From assembly GCF_910592395.1 (NCBI RefSeq), contig NC_088318.1, positions 14,076,349 to 14,140,348 on the forward strand: a stretch of 64,000 bases of DNA, written 5' to 3'. The notes beneath the pieces were generated by a model. It was not told the origin of the DNA and searched no databases. It saw nothing but the letters and a program-made list of their open reading frames with translations. Position numbers and translations under genes: made by a program. Of the stretch, positions 47,401-60,866 are shown piece by piece. Origin of the DNA: Lineus longissimus (lineage: Eukaryota; Nemertea; Pilidiophora; Heteronemertea; Lineidae). The number at the start of each line of letters is the position of its first letter. Position 1 is the first letter of the stretch.

Positions 47401-50400
47401 CAATAGCTATGATAAATTATTGGTTTTCTTTATAACTCCGCCCAGGATTGAAACGCTGGTGGGACCAGCCATGCATGCCTGATGAAGCAGCGCTCTCATC
47501 ACCGCGATGGCCGTGAGCCGGGACCAGATGGTATTTGGATTGAATGTTTTAGAGATGTTTTCATATTCCGAGTTAGAAAGTACTGGTGTGAAAGTAGATT
47601 TAGTCCCCTGTAGATTTAGTCCGCCGTCACATTGAATGTATGCATGTATATATGATGACGACGACGACAAATTAAGGCACATTTTTTTTCATGGGTAAAA
47701 GTAGCCAGTGGCTTTGGAGAGCGATAGACAAAAACATGATCACCCCAGTTACTTCTTGGCCAATACCATAGGCGCCCCCTACGACAATTTCAATGAACTA
47801 TCATAAGAAAATGCCCAAAAATAATAATATTTTCTTTCAATGGAAAAGCCCTCTCTACCCTTCTCCTCATTTCTTTTGGGTTCAATTACTGCTTGTTGAT
47901 GCGCCAGGTGTAAATCTCGTTCCACCTAGAAATAAAAAACCGACGTCGTCCTTCTTCGTTTAAAAGTTTAGAAGTACGCAGGTCTTTGCCAGTTCATTTA
48001 CCCGACATCATATTTTATACTTTGTAGTAAGATGGAGGAGGAATCGGGGGAAAATTTGAAAAGTATATTCGATAAAATACATTTTTATACTTCTTATACT
48101 TCGCCGTTCGAACCTATTCGCGCGGCTTACGGAACCTGCCCAATATCTCGTAACAACCAAGGATAAAGACAGAGAATGATGCGTGAAAATGTTTACGTTA
48201 TGCGTAAAATAAGCGGTCGCCTTGCCTAGATCGCCGGACGAATTGCCATGTATGGGCATCATACGTATATTTAATCATTGAAAAATTGTGTTATCTCTTT
48301 GCCGTATGCCGCGGCTGTTTTTCTTTCCGAAAGGAAGAGTTCCCCGCCAGGTCTATACGGAAGCCAATACGAACACCCGGCACAAAATATCCTAATTTGG
48401 ACTACAATTCAAAAACAAAGCGACGCTCCAGGCGTTCCACGAACATATTATAGAAATTTCCAAAGCAATATGCCATAAATTATGCACAATATGGTATTTG
48501 ATTGGAAAATGACATTCAATAATAACACGTCGGCCGCTACTTACCGCATGCGCGCCATCTGGTGTCAATTAGTGGAACCGCAATGGTAAGTCCAATTCAA
48601 AGAATGTAAAAGAAATGACCGTTCTTCCAAAACTGAGAGGTTTGGGGAGAAACGTGTGTTTATTTCCCTGTTCGCAACCTAATAGTTGGCTCTCTCCCGA
48701 GACTGAAAAGCTGGCCGTGTCATGTGATCCACTGCTTAGCAACCTTGGTGTGTAGCTTGACAACAGGTTATCTGAGTTTAATTGAAAGTGTGGCTTGCGA
48801 TGTTCATACGAATGAGAGGGAGATTGGAAGCGGTTGCCTCAAATACAAGGATATCGTGAGGGCAGTCAACAGAAGTGCAATGAGATCAGATCAATTTCAT
48901 CCGAAAAAAGCTCCATCTGTTGTTGATAAATGAAATTTCTACTTTTGAAGTTCGACCACCAAATTGCTGACTTCTACATCATCAATATTCCACATTGAAT
49001 TGGGCCATGACTATTATCATAACTCGAAAAGCCGCATGATAAGTCAGTCGAAGATACAATAACGCATGACAAAAACATGATGAAGTTCGATTAACAATCA
49101 TCACTGTTTCTTTCATGAGAACATTAAGCTCTAAGAAAGATCACTTAGAATAAGAAAGGTCAATTCTGAAAGTCATTAGAGAGCAGACAAGACAAACATG
49201 TAAATTGTGATGAACGTGTCCCCGAGGATTAGCCAAGAAGAGAATCGCGTGCAGCCGGTCCGTCATCCGGCGCCCCGACACAATCATTATCACGCACGCC
49301 AAGACGCGCAGTCAAGACCGTAAAATGGCCGTTTGAAACACGGGTCATTTTGTGCTAATAAGCTGTAATAAAGGAGCATATTAACCATGGAGTAATATAA
49401 GACGCCTCCGCACAATGTAGCGCATCAAATATGGTTATTTCTTTTGAGAAGTTACTGGCCGCCGTGGGAAGTGCGCCGGCTCAGACTGAATTTACACACA
49501 GCCCCTTCAGCGCAGCTAGCCGCTGTTTGACAGCCACTTGCGCAGAATTCCTGCAAACAACACGGTTTTGAATTTCATGGTTTAATTTCCCATGTGTTTG
49601 GTGACTAGTCTTTCAATAATATTGACCGGATGCTGGCGGGGAATGGAACACTTAACATATATGTAAGAAAGTAGTTTTGAAGCTTAATTGGATGCGACCC
49701 GTGGTAGGTGCTGCTCCTTATTTTGACCAAAATTGCTTCACTGCATGGTCAGGCACATGATAAATGCGCGGAGGGTCTCAATATTCAAGTAAATACTATA
49801 GAACCCATGCCGCCTAATCAATTTTTATCTGCTCATGCCATGACCCCAATATCAAATATGGCCGCCGTGACGGCCATGTTGCAATCACGATGCATTTTTC
49901 GGGGCATCGTCCTATACAATGAACCGTAAGCTTTTCGCTTCAAAATATGCACAAGCAGCTCCCCCATGACACCATCAAGCCGTTTTTTTACAGACCCCAA
50001 TGTGACACCATTCGTAAGAACTTTGACCACGACACAAGAAATCACAGGCCAATTGTACTGTCTAGCTATTCAGAATATTTGTTTGCGGCCAGTTTTTTTT
50101 GTTTGTAAGGACTCCTAGATAAACCAGTCGATTATGCAGCCTCCTGTCTTGTATACGATTCGAAAAAGCCATGTCGTCTGCGAAAGGGAAATGCAGATGA
50201 GAGCAAAGGAGGGATCCGGGATCCCATCAAAGTGGAATGTTTTACGCATGCAGCGCAGGGAGGCAACGCAGCCATGCCCTGCGCCTAATGCGATCACTTC
50301 TTCAAGCATAAGACTCGCCTCGTTTCGCACGAAACACAATTAAAAGACGACAGTCAAAAGATTGGATTAATATGTAATCAAATCAACCCGCTGATCAAAA

Positions 50401-51886
50401 ATATAAAAATTAGGGGCAATACAGCATAATTCGTAGGACAATCTAATTTCTGCCTCGGAGCAGACCGTTTTATCGTAAATTCAATTTTCGTTCTTGATCA
50501 CTGTGATAGGAAGGGGGATTTCTCCTCGGAATGTGACGGGTGGAGGGGAGATTGTTATGGTCGGCGACAACTAACTCCGTCACATGAGGTTCTGCAGTCT
50601 CTCTGAGCGGTTCAGCCAATGCAATCTGTATCACTCCCACAACTTCCTGGAGCTGAGCGGGTTCTATGCGTAGGCCGTCCGAGACGGACCAGAGAAACTG
50701 CTACAGTTGTACTGAATCCAAGAATGGCCTAAATACGACCGCAAGCACTGAATTCCCCTCACTGATTCGGAACCCTCTATAATAATTGATGTTTACACTA
50801 GATCTGTTTCCCCCAGGCACTGTTTGGCGAGGCTTTGATAGCTTCGATTGGAACAGGAATTCTCCGTCCCCACCCATCAGCGAAACGCGGATTAAACAGT
50901 TTATAACATAATTAAATGATTCGTTATACTGCCCATGCGTCTGTCGCAAATAAGTCGAGCAAGATGGCGGCGCGTCTGAAACACGTGCCGTCTGTCACAA
51001 CATCGACCTCTGCTGACTCAAAAATAACGGCTACCATGGTTAATAAGATATTTACGACAGTTCCACATCTAAGTCAAGATAAGAAAAAAACATTTCTAAC
51101 CGGTTTCCGCCATTAAGACGGATGGGGAATATATCACCTATAATGCACGTCACTTCCGGTCCGCCATCTTCATGCTGTCAGAATGGATCAGAATTCATCT
51201 GAGCTGTCGTCTGCGTAACGGGCAAATTAATAGAGTGGCAGAGTTAGATCTGGACAGATAATTACTGCCGGCAAAACATCCATCGAGATTAATAACAAAA
51301 CGTAAGAAGGGAAATATTCATAATGTTTAGGTGTCGCATCCCACGTCACCTGATATCCTCTAGCTGACACCTCAAATCAGAGAACACGGTTCTGAAATGA
51401 AAGGTAACCAAGCTTGGGGAAATGAAACATTTCTCTGTGCATAACCATGAGGATACGGACTTGGTTCATGAGATGACCTCACCACAACCTGAACCCAAAA
51501 TGATGTAAACACTGCGCAGATCACTATACAAAATAAAGATGTTTCTGAGAACAACTAAACTCATGAAAAGCAACGAAGAGTTCTTGTGACGTATTGCTTC
51601 CGCGTTTCGGTATTTTCTGCGTGTCCGGGATTAATCTTCGAAGAAAGTGCCATCCGTCACCAAGTTTTGGAACAAAATCTGTAACCTGTTCATCCGTGGT
51701 GAAGGCAAGCGAAATTACTTCGGCCTATCTTTTCTGGTCATCCCGTTCACCCTAAATCATTGGGACGGACTGCATGGGTTGTTGCGTGAACGCTTGAACA
51801 AGTCTCACGGAGATTTATGGACTGGTCGCCTGTCCGCCCGAGAGAAATGAGATTTTCATGTCGATTCTCTTTTGGGAATTTACGAA

Positions 51887-52255
51887 GTTGACCTTTCGGG
51901 GGATCCTCCAATCAAAAGGGCCAGCAGATAAGAATTCTTTACCGCGGACCTGTTCAGTCTGTCCGCTCCAGGACGGATAATGTATAGCAAAATGTGCTGA
52001 GTGCTTTACATCCGTGGCTCCAGAGAAAGGAGATTTATCATTTTGAATCTATTTTTTGGTTCTCTTTTAGGACATCATTATCCTTTCGCTATTGTCCAAT
52101 CAAAAGCGACAGAACTATTTACAGTGGACCTGTGCCGCCTGATGTCCACTCTTAGAGATGGGATCAACTTGGACTTAATGATGTTGACCTTCGGTTTGCT
52201 ATCCAATCAGAAAGGCCAGAATTCTAAACTGCAGACATGTGTCAACATTGTAAAA
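51887..52255. repeat. Degenerate dispersed repeat copies
   Basis: Two segments, from 51887 and from 52182, share the order GTTGACCTT.CGG, TCCAATCA.AAGG, CCAG, GAATTCT and a GCAGAC or GCGGAC end. A weaker middle copy surrounds TCCAATCAAAAG at about 52095. Spacing is irregular, so this looks like an old local duplication or remnants of one repeat family. Confidence 0.45.
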
Positions 52256-55200
52256 AAAAGTCTTTATCTCATCCCATATTCAAGCGGAATTTGTTTCGCC
52301 CCCGGCGTCGCAACAGGTCCCCCTGGCGTTGAATTATTACCGATCAGGTTGCCTTGCGGGGTTCGTTATACGGATCGATCGAAATTCCCTTTAGACGGGT
52401 CCGATATCCCAAGTTTTTGTTAATATGTTCAGAAATCGATGTTGACATATCATGTACACTCTGTATGTCATATGATACCGGTTTAAGAAACTTGATAAAA
52501 GCTGCAAACGGTTGACACGGAGATGGACTTTCTGACACGGCGCACAAAAACGCGTTCGACAGAACTCTGATGCCGCAGTTGACTTTTTTGCTACTTGTCG
52601 TTTTGAAAATTTACAAGTGGCGCGAAAACAACATAAAAAATCAGAGGTTGATAAAAATTGCGGCAGGTTGGGAATTTGTTTTATAAATGGCTGACAGAAC
52701 ATGCAATGGCATATAGATTGGTCCAAAAAAAAGAAGTTTCATATTATGTTGTGACTGAACGTTCTTACTTATTTATCAAGAGCTACGCAAATTTCGATTT
52801 CTGAAATAAATAGAAAACGCTTGTTTCCCCTTCTGTTGTGTCATCAAGTTTGAACAAAACTGGGAAAAAATATACATGAACGACTCGATCGTGAATCATT
52901 TAGTCAAGAGCACGATAGAAGACCTCATCTCTAAGGAGCCGAGTAGGGACAAATTAGCTCGAAAGACGTATCAAAGAGCGATATTGCATGACCGTCGATT
53001 AATTCTGGGCACGCGGTGAGCGATGACAGTACCTCGTGGGTTTTAAGTAGCAAGTTATGGTTCCATGCATGAGCGACAAAAAAGGATCGACCTTTTGTTT
53101 CTCTGGTGACAAGGGTAATGATAAACCCTGAAAAAAAGGGGAGGGGAAATGTGACCATGTAGGGTCACCAGGAATATGAAGCGTCGAACGTGATGTCTTA
53201 CGCAGAAATATTCCGAAGGCCGAAATAAAAAAGCTGCCAGGGATATCTGACTGTCGCGAGAGAATTGCCGATTTGCCGAAGTGGCAAATAATCGCCGAAT
53301 TCGGGGATTTTCCTTCCTCCCTGTTACAAATGCTGTAAGATCTATCGATGTTCATATAAGTTTTTTAATTCGTCGAAGTAGCGAATACTCACTACAGAAT
53401 TTAACATTTTTCGTCATACTATGCCATTTCTATGCAATTACGTTCGACGTTATCTGCCGACTGTTGATTCAAAGTCCTTCATGGCAGAGTATTGAATGGG
53501 GGCATTTTATTTTCGGGAACAAGAAAAACGTTACACCCGGTCATGACTAAGAAAACTCAAGTGTTTAGGTGATATTCCAGCAGTTTCTCTAGAATAGCCT
53601 CCTAGTTTTGGCAATATTCCATTAATGCAAGTCCTGAGTCGCGCATATAAATGGTAATGTAGATTTAGTTATTACTTTTTCGTGCTTCGGCAAAAAAGTC
53701 GTCTGAGTCACCAGGAAGTTGCAGATAGATTTGGTGGACATAACCCGTAATGATTCGATTTATCGCGGCAAGTTTTGCTCTGGGTTTTTTCTTCGTGGTT
53801 CTGGTCATTTTGAAATGAATGTTGATCATGTTCATTGGGTGAATTTGTGGACAAGAATCGGTCAAAGTTGCGACTGCAATGAATATCAAGGCACCGATAG
53901 GCCGATTAAAACAGTCGATCATCATCGCACATCGCAGGTCGCTGCGATAAAGTCGTATGTCTGCGGGCGTTACATGACAATGCACCGACGAGAACGACTG
54001 AATGTTGCCAAGATGCCAGCCTGCACGTCCCGTCTGCGGCGTAACAGGAACAAACGCCGCGCCTCTCTTGATTAACTATCAATAACTGCGCGTCACCTTT
54101 ATTACCCCGCCGACATCTTCCTCAGTCTAATTAGACAAATTTAATCACGCGTCCGCCGGGTAAGATATTAAAATGACTGTCTTACATAACCCTGCACGAG
54201 CATCTTTGATGAAGTGCCATCAATGTGGATTAACGTCTGCTTCTAGTCAGATTGATGAGAGTTTTGCCTGAAAAATGCATCTACTATGAAATGTCTTCGA
54301 AAATACATCTAACAATTTTCATACTCAGTTTTTATTTGTGGATAAGAGATTGACTTACCGAAGGACGTGGACTACGAAGAGCCATCTCCCAAATATGGAA
54401 TGTGCTAATCAACACTCCATCGAAAAGTCACTGGCCGTCCATTTTGCAACGGAGTCTACTGCCATCAGTGAATACGTCTTCAAAATAGGCAATATGGCTC
54501 CCCTTTGTCTGGTCTCGCGGGGACGTGACCTGAATGAGATCCAGCGAGATCAACGAAAGACAAGCTACAATAGTTTGATTTAGCACTTGCTCATCATTAT
54601 GAAAATGCAACATTAGCAATTACCAGCGTCCCCTATAAGTGCCCCAAAGAAATTTTGTAGCCTATTCAAGATGGCAATTTTAGAGGGAGTGTAGGCCTAT
54701 TGGTAAATCGCAAGTTATTGCCAGGTAGGCAAGATTATGTTAGCTTTTGAAAACACCGTTCATAAAACCCAGGAGACAGGACCTGTTGCGAAGGGAATGC
54801 ACCTTGACTATAAAGAGTTCCCGTGTAGGAAGCCCTGCAGAGATACATTAGAAAATGTGCAAAAACAGTTTACAGAACGCTCACCAAAGGTCTTAGACAT
54901 TTCTTCATTTAGCAAAACTTCCAGTACGGTGTCTGGTCTCCACGCGTCCCTGTTTCATCTAGAAAGATGAAACCTCACCAATTTTCTCATCAATCTTGTA
55001 ATTTGGGTAATAATTGCATTCGATTAACTCGTCGAGGTATTATACAAAATCAAAATGAGGATATCAAATGGCCCTGTTTCAAGGGTCCAAAAGGGTTCAA
55101 ATTGGGGGTATGACGCCTGCACAAGGGTCTCAATCCTTAACTTACTAAAAGGGCCGCAATTTCTTCCTCAAAAGAACAAATTTTGAAGATTACTGCACGT

Positions 55201-55794
55201 GGTTTACTTCACACGTCGGATTAAAGTACTTGAAAATTGGACCAAGCATGATGCTGCGATAGTAACCATGATAGACAATGGAAATATTATTCGCAGTGTG
55301 TCGTCGTTAAGTTCTTAAAGGGAGAATAAGACATGACATTAAGCGAGGGAGAAACGGGCTACTACCCTGTCTCCCCCAGAAGACACCGAGAGAGAAAACA
55401 TGTTTTTCTGGCTGATTAGTGAAGAAAAAGTGTACTGCCCCCCCCCCCCGCTCGTATTAAAATCCTTCTTGGAATGCTAGACATCATTTCATGCGTTTAT
55501 TGACCAAAATTTCAAATGCAGCTGAAGCAGACGTTCGGATGACGTCACTGCTTTCTGCTACAAGCTCAGCAGCAAATCTCCCTTTCATAATCTGAAAGCA
55601 GCTTGCGGCGATTACAAGGCTAAACTAATTGATTATGAGTGACATTTCATATTTCCCGATGTCATCCCTCCTTAACCCCCCGATTAACCCCGATTCGCAG
55701 GCGATGATGGTATTTAATTGACTACACTTGAATGATAATACCGTGAGATGCCGCAAGCTGCTAAAATAGCAAGATTTACAAACAGGGTTCTCGG

Positions 55795-55935
55795 GTGTCG
55801 GACATAATACGCGGGCGCCGGGCATGTGACAGCGCGGGTGAAGTCCCGACGCGCTCGGAGGGGACAATGGGGGTTCGTCCGGATCAATGGGCGAGGGGCA
55901 GCGGCGGCATGCGTCAGCGACAGGGTGAGAGGGAG
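55795..55935. other. CpG-rich patch
   Basis: Roughly 140 bases rich in CG dinucleotides (for example GCGCGGGTGAAGTCCCGACG near 55832) stand out from the AT-rich flank. A minus-strand frame of 124 codons spans it (55999-55625) but shows only Pro/Ser-rich, low-information sequence. It may be an unmethylated regulatory patch; no gene is supported. Confidence 0.35.
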
Positions 55936-58197
55936 GCGATACTGTGATGATGGATACGGCTGCTGGTATTAGGAGAGTGATAGGTAAGCGCGGAGTCACT
56001 GTATTTTGTAAGGAAAATGTCCTTCAGAGGGGAGGCAGTGCGGAAGGGCCGCGGAATTGGCCGTGGAATGAGGAGATCCTTGCGCAGAACGTGGCTCTGG
56101 AAACTACGGTGAAGTGATAGGACAAGCGTAATGGGTCGATCGACAGGGGACGAGACCTTACAATGCAGCAGCAGTGTCGCTTTCAGTTAGGTAACTTTTG
56201 AAAACTGGACCAAGGAAACAACGACGATAACAACGAATAAATTCCTCCCCTGGGGATGAGGTTGTAATGGTACATGTACTGATCAGGAACATCGATCGCC
56301 CTTTTTTTAGAGGAACGCCGAATAGATCAGTTTACATCGGGGTTTTTTCTACCTTTAAGAGGTCGTCTGTTCAACATACCCACTCACTGTCATGATAACA
56401 CCAATAAAATGACCAGCCGCCGGAGAAAATATCAAACAAATGTTTTCCCGCGAAAAGTGCTGGGACTAATTGAAATTTTCCGCGGGAATGCCAACGAGAA
56501 CTCGCAGATTACGCTCCAATAAATTATGCCGCGAAGATTCCTTATTAGATAATTCAGTGTGAATTGGCCCAGGTCTTTGATGTTTGCACGGGTGAAATCC
56601 CCCCTCTTTTTCTCCCGAGTCCCCATTATTGTCAGCTAGCGCGTTATCAATATCATTTGCCCGCTAACAATGCCGGGTCATTGGTCTTTGATCCTCTCGC
56701 CGATTCTCGCACGTCTTCAAGCGCCTACTTAACCTTGCACCTCATTGGCGGTCCAGAATTTAAAGCATCACAGATTACCGTATTATGTATTCCTTTCAAC
56801 TGTACTGGCCATAATTAACCTCCCTTGCAACCCGAAACATTAGGGCAAAAATTTATAAATTCGACTGTCCGAATGCTTTTTGTTTGTTTGTTAAATTCAA
56901 CTCTCCGATCAGTTTGTCGATGGTTACATTTTTACACCTGGCATCCCCCTCATTACTGCGCCAAGACGCTCCTAAATACCTCGACCTAATCCCATTATCG
57001 CCACCTCTATCCAAGCGCGGCCGACACAGAATCTAATTCTACACCCAATGATTGAAACTGACAACTCTTTTTTTCAAATCGGGAAATGGAATTACGGGGA
57101 AAAAAACAAGGAAAATTCACAATTTTGAATTACTTTGATTTCCTTGTTAGGGTAACGCTACTTGTATAATGGGAGTTTGTTTTGTTCGGGACGCCAAGGC
57201 TAGTGTGCGCGTTTCATTAAAGGTACAGTTAATACATTTCCACTAGCTGTAACGCGTTGTCAAGTACACCACACCTAAATGATCGATATTCGTACACCTG
57301 CACATTTTGAACAAATGACATCGGCAGCAACTGCGCAGGAGCGAGGAATGTTGCTTCTTTACCCTGAAAGTTGATTCCCATTACGTTTGTAATGTAATTT
57401 CATTATATTCCTGAGAACGTAACGTAGTAGATACCTCTAGCTTATCTTTATACTCTCAAACAAATTTCATTTCAATGTAATTTTCTTCTGATGCAAGATA
57501 CTAATTTAATCATTCGTCCCACAAACATGAAAGCAGCCGCCACAAAGACACGTAACCAGTTACTATTGTTGCTTCAACTAAAGGCGAGGGTTCATTCAGT
57601 TTTCCAAAATATCATATCAGTGCCAGTTATCCGAGGAACGAAGTAACTCTTCGGTTAAAGTTCGCCGGGTAATTAATATCTAGAGAAAAATGCATTATTC
57701 AGTTTAATCATCAAAAAGTTGACATCGCTGAACTATTCGTCTTGAAACAGATCTTCATAAAAATACAAGAGATAATGATATTCGATGGCAATGGCAATGG
57801 TAATATAAACTAAGGTCACCAAAATGTACCACTGGGATATTTGTATCCATTCTTTTGTGTTTTTATGCAAAAAAACTGTTGCAGAGACTCACAAGTCATC
57901 ATTACCCACCCCCTGCTTGGCGATAACCCTAAGGAGACGCCCTCTGTCAAAAGTCAGCTGCTCCCTGCAACTTCCTTATTACTTTTTCATTATGTAACGC
58001 CGAGTTCTGATTTGGACTCGGGCTGGGTACTAGAGCGTGATAATTAACGGTGTAATTAACATGATGACGAACGCAGAGATGTCAGATGGCTGAATTCCCG
58101 TTGTAATGACCGAAGAAGCGCTGAAGATGGTTCTTACGTTGGCGGAATATGTTGTCCATTGTTTGGGTGCGACGAGGCGGACAGACCATTCATAATT

Positions 58198-58620
58198 GTT
58201 ATCGCGCCCAGAGGCCTGGCGCTCGTTGAGAGTCAGCAGGGACCACTACCAGCCCTACGGTCCATCATGCCAAGAAAATGGTGATACCATGCTGCGAAGG
58301 TCGACCGAAAACGAGGACGGACCTGAGTGGATATACTGCATATCCTTGCTATCGTGCCCAGAGGCCTTGCGCACGTTGAGAGGATGCCAGAATGAACCAT
58401 TACCTATCGCGCCATGGTCCATCTTGGTACCATGCTGCGATGGTCGACCGAAAACGAGGAGGGTCCTGATTGGATACCCCAGCTATCGTGCCAGAAGCCT
58501 TGGGACACATTGAGAGGATGTCAGCATGAACCATTTCCTATCGCGCCGTGGTCCATCATGCCGACGATGGTCGTTTGCTGCGACGGACGGCCAAGGATGG
58601 GCCAAGGGCTCATTGGTATC
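58198..58620. repeat. Diverged tandem repeat, about 135-150 bp unit, three copies
   Basis: Three successive copies start at about 58203, 58351 and 58486. Each runs CG(T/C)GCCCAGAGGCCT-like, CGTTGAGAG, ATGAACCATT.CCTATCGC, TGGTCCATC, TGCTGCGA.GGTCGACCG. The repeat makes several overlapping frames appear open on both strands. The encoded peptides match no family I know, so I call it a repeat and not a gene. Confidence 0.75.
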
Positions 58621-60813
58621 TGATTTCTTTCGAAACATAGTCAGGAGCGAAAAAGTTGCATTACTCAGCAGAACTATCATATTACATGTACAAATGTATA
58701 TCACAACGTTTATCAGTTGCTTTCTGTTGCCAATCAACAAAATGCACTCTAAACGGAAGTGACGTATACGATGGCATCCTGGGACTATCCTTTGTTTACC
58801 TATAGCCTCGCTCTGAGTGAACATCTCCCCCTGGGAAACTCTTCTTGAGTATTTCCCCCTGAGTATGTGACGAGTTGACTTGTTATAACGAGGGTCAATT
58901 CAAGCTGTCATTCCTTATGACATGAGATATCATCGGGGCACGGGGGAGAAATTAACGTGGCATTCAGACAGACTTTGCCCCGGGGTTAAGGAAATATTGA
59001 TTGAATATAGTGGGGGAGTGTGTACGGGGAGCCTCATGGGGCGAGGCGTCAAGAAGGAGGGCACGATTGTAACCCTCAATAGTAGCTATTTGTATATCAT
59101 TTTATTAGTAAGGGTCTGTGACAGGTTCCGCGCTATTTTCGTCGCCGTTGCCGTAATATCCCTCAGGAATAAGAGAGGAAATTGGGAAAGGAAATCAAGG
59201 AAAGGGCCCTCGGAATAATTAAGGGCTTGCTCTTTGGGATGAGGGTTCGCGAGCAGATGTCTGTTAGGAAAGAGGAATATTTTAATGGGTAATGTGGTTG
59301 AATAGTGACATCAAATTTCTGCCTCGCTGAGGCCGCGGCCCTGGGCGGCCGGATAACACTCGTACCGGCCTGGATGGCAAAGAGATTTGTTTCGGACAAG
59401 AAGGTTGCGTGTATCTGCGGTATTTCTCCTCCAATGGAATGTGCACTGGCGATGTGTTTTAAAGCTGGAAGGTTCGAGGCCTACATGAAGCAGTGCATTT
59501 TCTCTTATTAGAAATTGATAAGACGATGCGATTGATGTGGTGATTTGACGGAGCATAATTGCTAGGCTTTCATAAAAAAAGACTAGAAAGATGCACTTAC
59601 CATTTTCGTACATTGTGCCCGGTGAGTTGCCTGCAAATAGATTATTGTAAGGAATATGTTATTGTTATTGTTATCTGAGTCAGCTAGGCCTTATAAGAAG
59701 ATCTTGATATCTCAATATCACAACAATTTGCCACTGACCTTTTTAAGAAGAGTTAAACTTATAACTTTGTATCGATCAATATTAAATGGCAAGATGAATC
59801 AAGTCATTATCCAGCAAACATCGCGAATTAGCTCGAGTACAGCTGCAACTCTGAAGATGCTGAAAGCCTCTCGCGGACCTTCTCAATGGAAAATAACCAT
59901 CTGGTCACACTTCAGCAGATTATTCTATAGCGTTCGCATTGATCTTTTCACATCTTTGATACTTCCCGTTGTGATATTGCTCCGGGGGATTTGGGTGTCT
60001 CGCCCCCAAGGCTTACAGCAGGCCCTCGCGAGAAAATCGTTATTATAGCTCCTTTATAGCTAATAAGTACTAATTTTGGCTTTATGGCTGAGAAAGTTGT
60101 CTTCCCCAAGCGAATGGAATTGGGGCAAATTAGAATTTATAAAGTTGCACTGTGTACTAGCATCACAATATATGATAAGGTAAGTTAGCACGCTATTACT
60201 GGCGGTATGAATTAGTAATGGTCACTTTATTGGTTTCATAAACTCTACAGATGTTTTGTGAAATAATAATACCATTCTACAATACATTATTTGATAACAT
60301 AAATGCGCTGCATCCCATAACAAGTGTCTTTCTATTGTAAAATCTATAGTAAATATTCGACCCAACACGGCCTGAAAACTAGATGTACAACATACATTTA
60401 CTAAACAATGCACTACAACACATACATGTACACAATCTGAGACAAAGTAATGCGAAATTCTGGGACATCGTTATAAATTCTATATCAGATGATGATGATA
60501 AATGGAAAGTAGAATTATTGGCCGCCTGCCTCGCCTCGTATGAATATTTTATAATTATCTTTTCCTTTATAGAATATTATTCCCCGTGTGATAAATGCTA
60601 GCTGGTGCTGAGGATAATTGCAAAAGTCAAGCTGCGCCGGGACAATGGTGTTTACGTCGACTCTCAGTAAGGTGAGGATCAATAGCTACATGTACAGCGT
60701 CCCGCAAACGAGAGATTCTTGTCGTGTGATCGCAGGTCGCAATTTCCCGTGGAACACTGACTCCCGTTACACCAGAGAGAAAGGAAACCGCGAGATAAAA
60801 GTCCACACTCTTA

Positions 60814-60866
60814 GACGACGACGGAGACGACGACGATGGTGGTGATGACGATGATGATGATGATAC
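60814..60866. repeat. GAC/GAT trinucleotide repeat
   Basis: An imperfect run of GACGACGACGGAGACGACGA followed by GATGATGATGATGATA. A simple microsatellite with no gene context. Confidence 0.9.

Larger units (their letters stand above)
44491..58190. other. Gene-free flank upstream of sall, proximal part
   Basis: I see no supportable gene. Frames up to about 140 codons (45406-45777, 52001-52423, 53719-54075) lack domains, splice structure or family resemblance. There are degenerate CCAATCA-containing repeats around 51887-52250, a CpG-rich patch at about 55795-55935 and a C run at 55438-55449. By position this is the 5' flank of sall and may carry distal enhancers. Confidence 0.6.

Noticed and set aside
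52001-52423. 140-codon plus-strand ORF
   Set aside because: It overlaps degenerate repeats, has no recognised domain, no conserved splice signals and no supporting neighbours.
55625-55999. 124-codon minus-strand Pro-rich ORF
   Set aside because: The frame is held open by CpG-rich composition; there is no domain or family resemblance.
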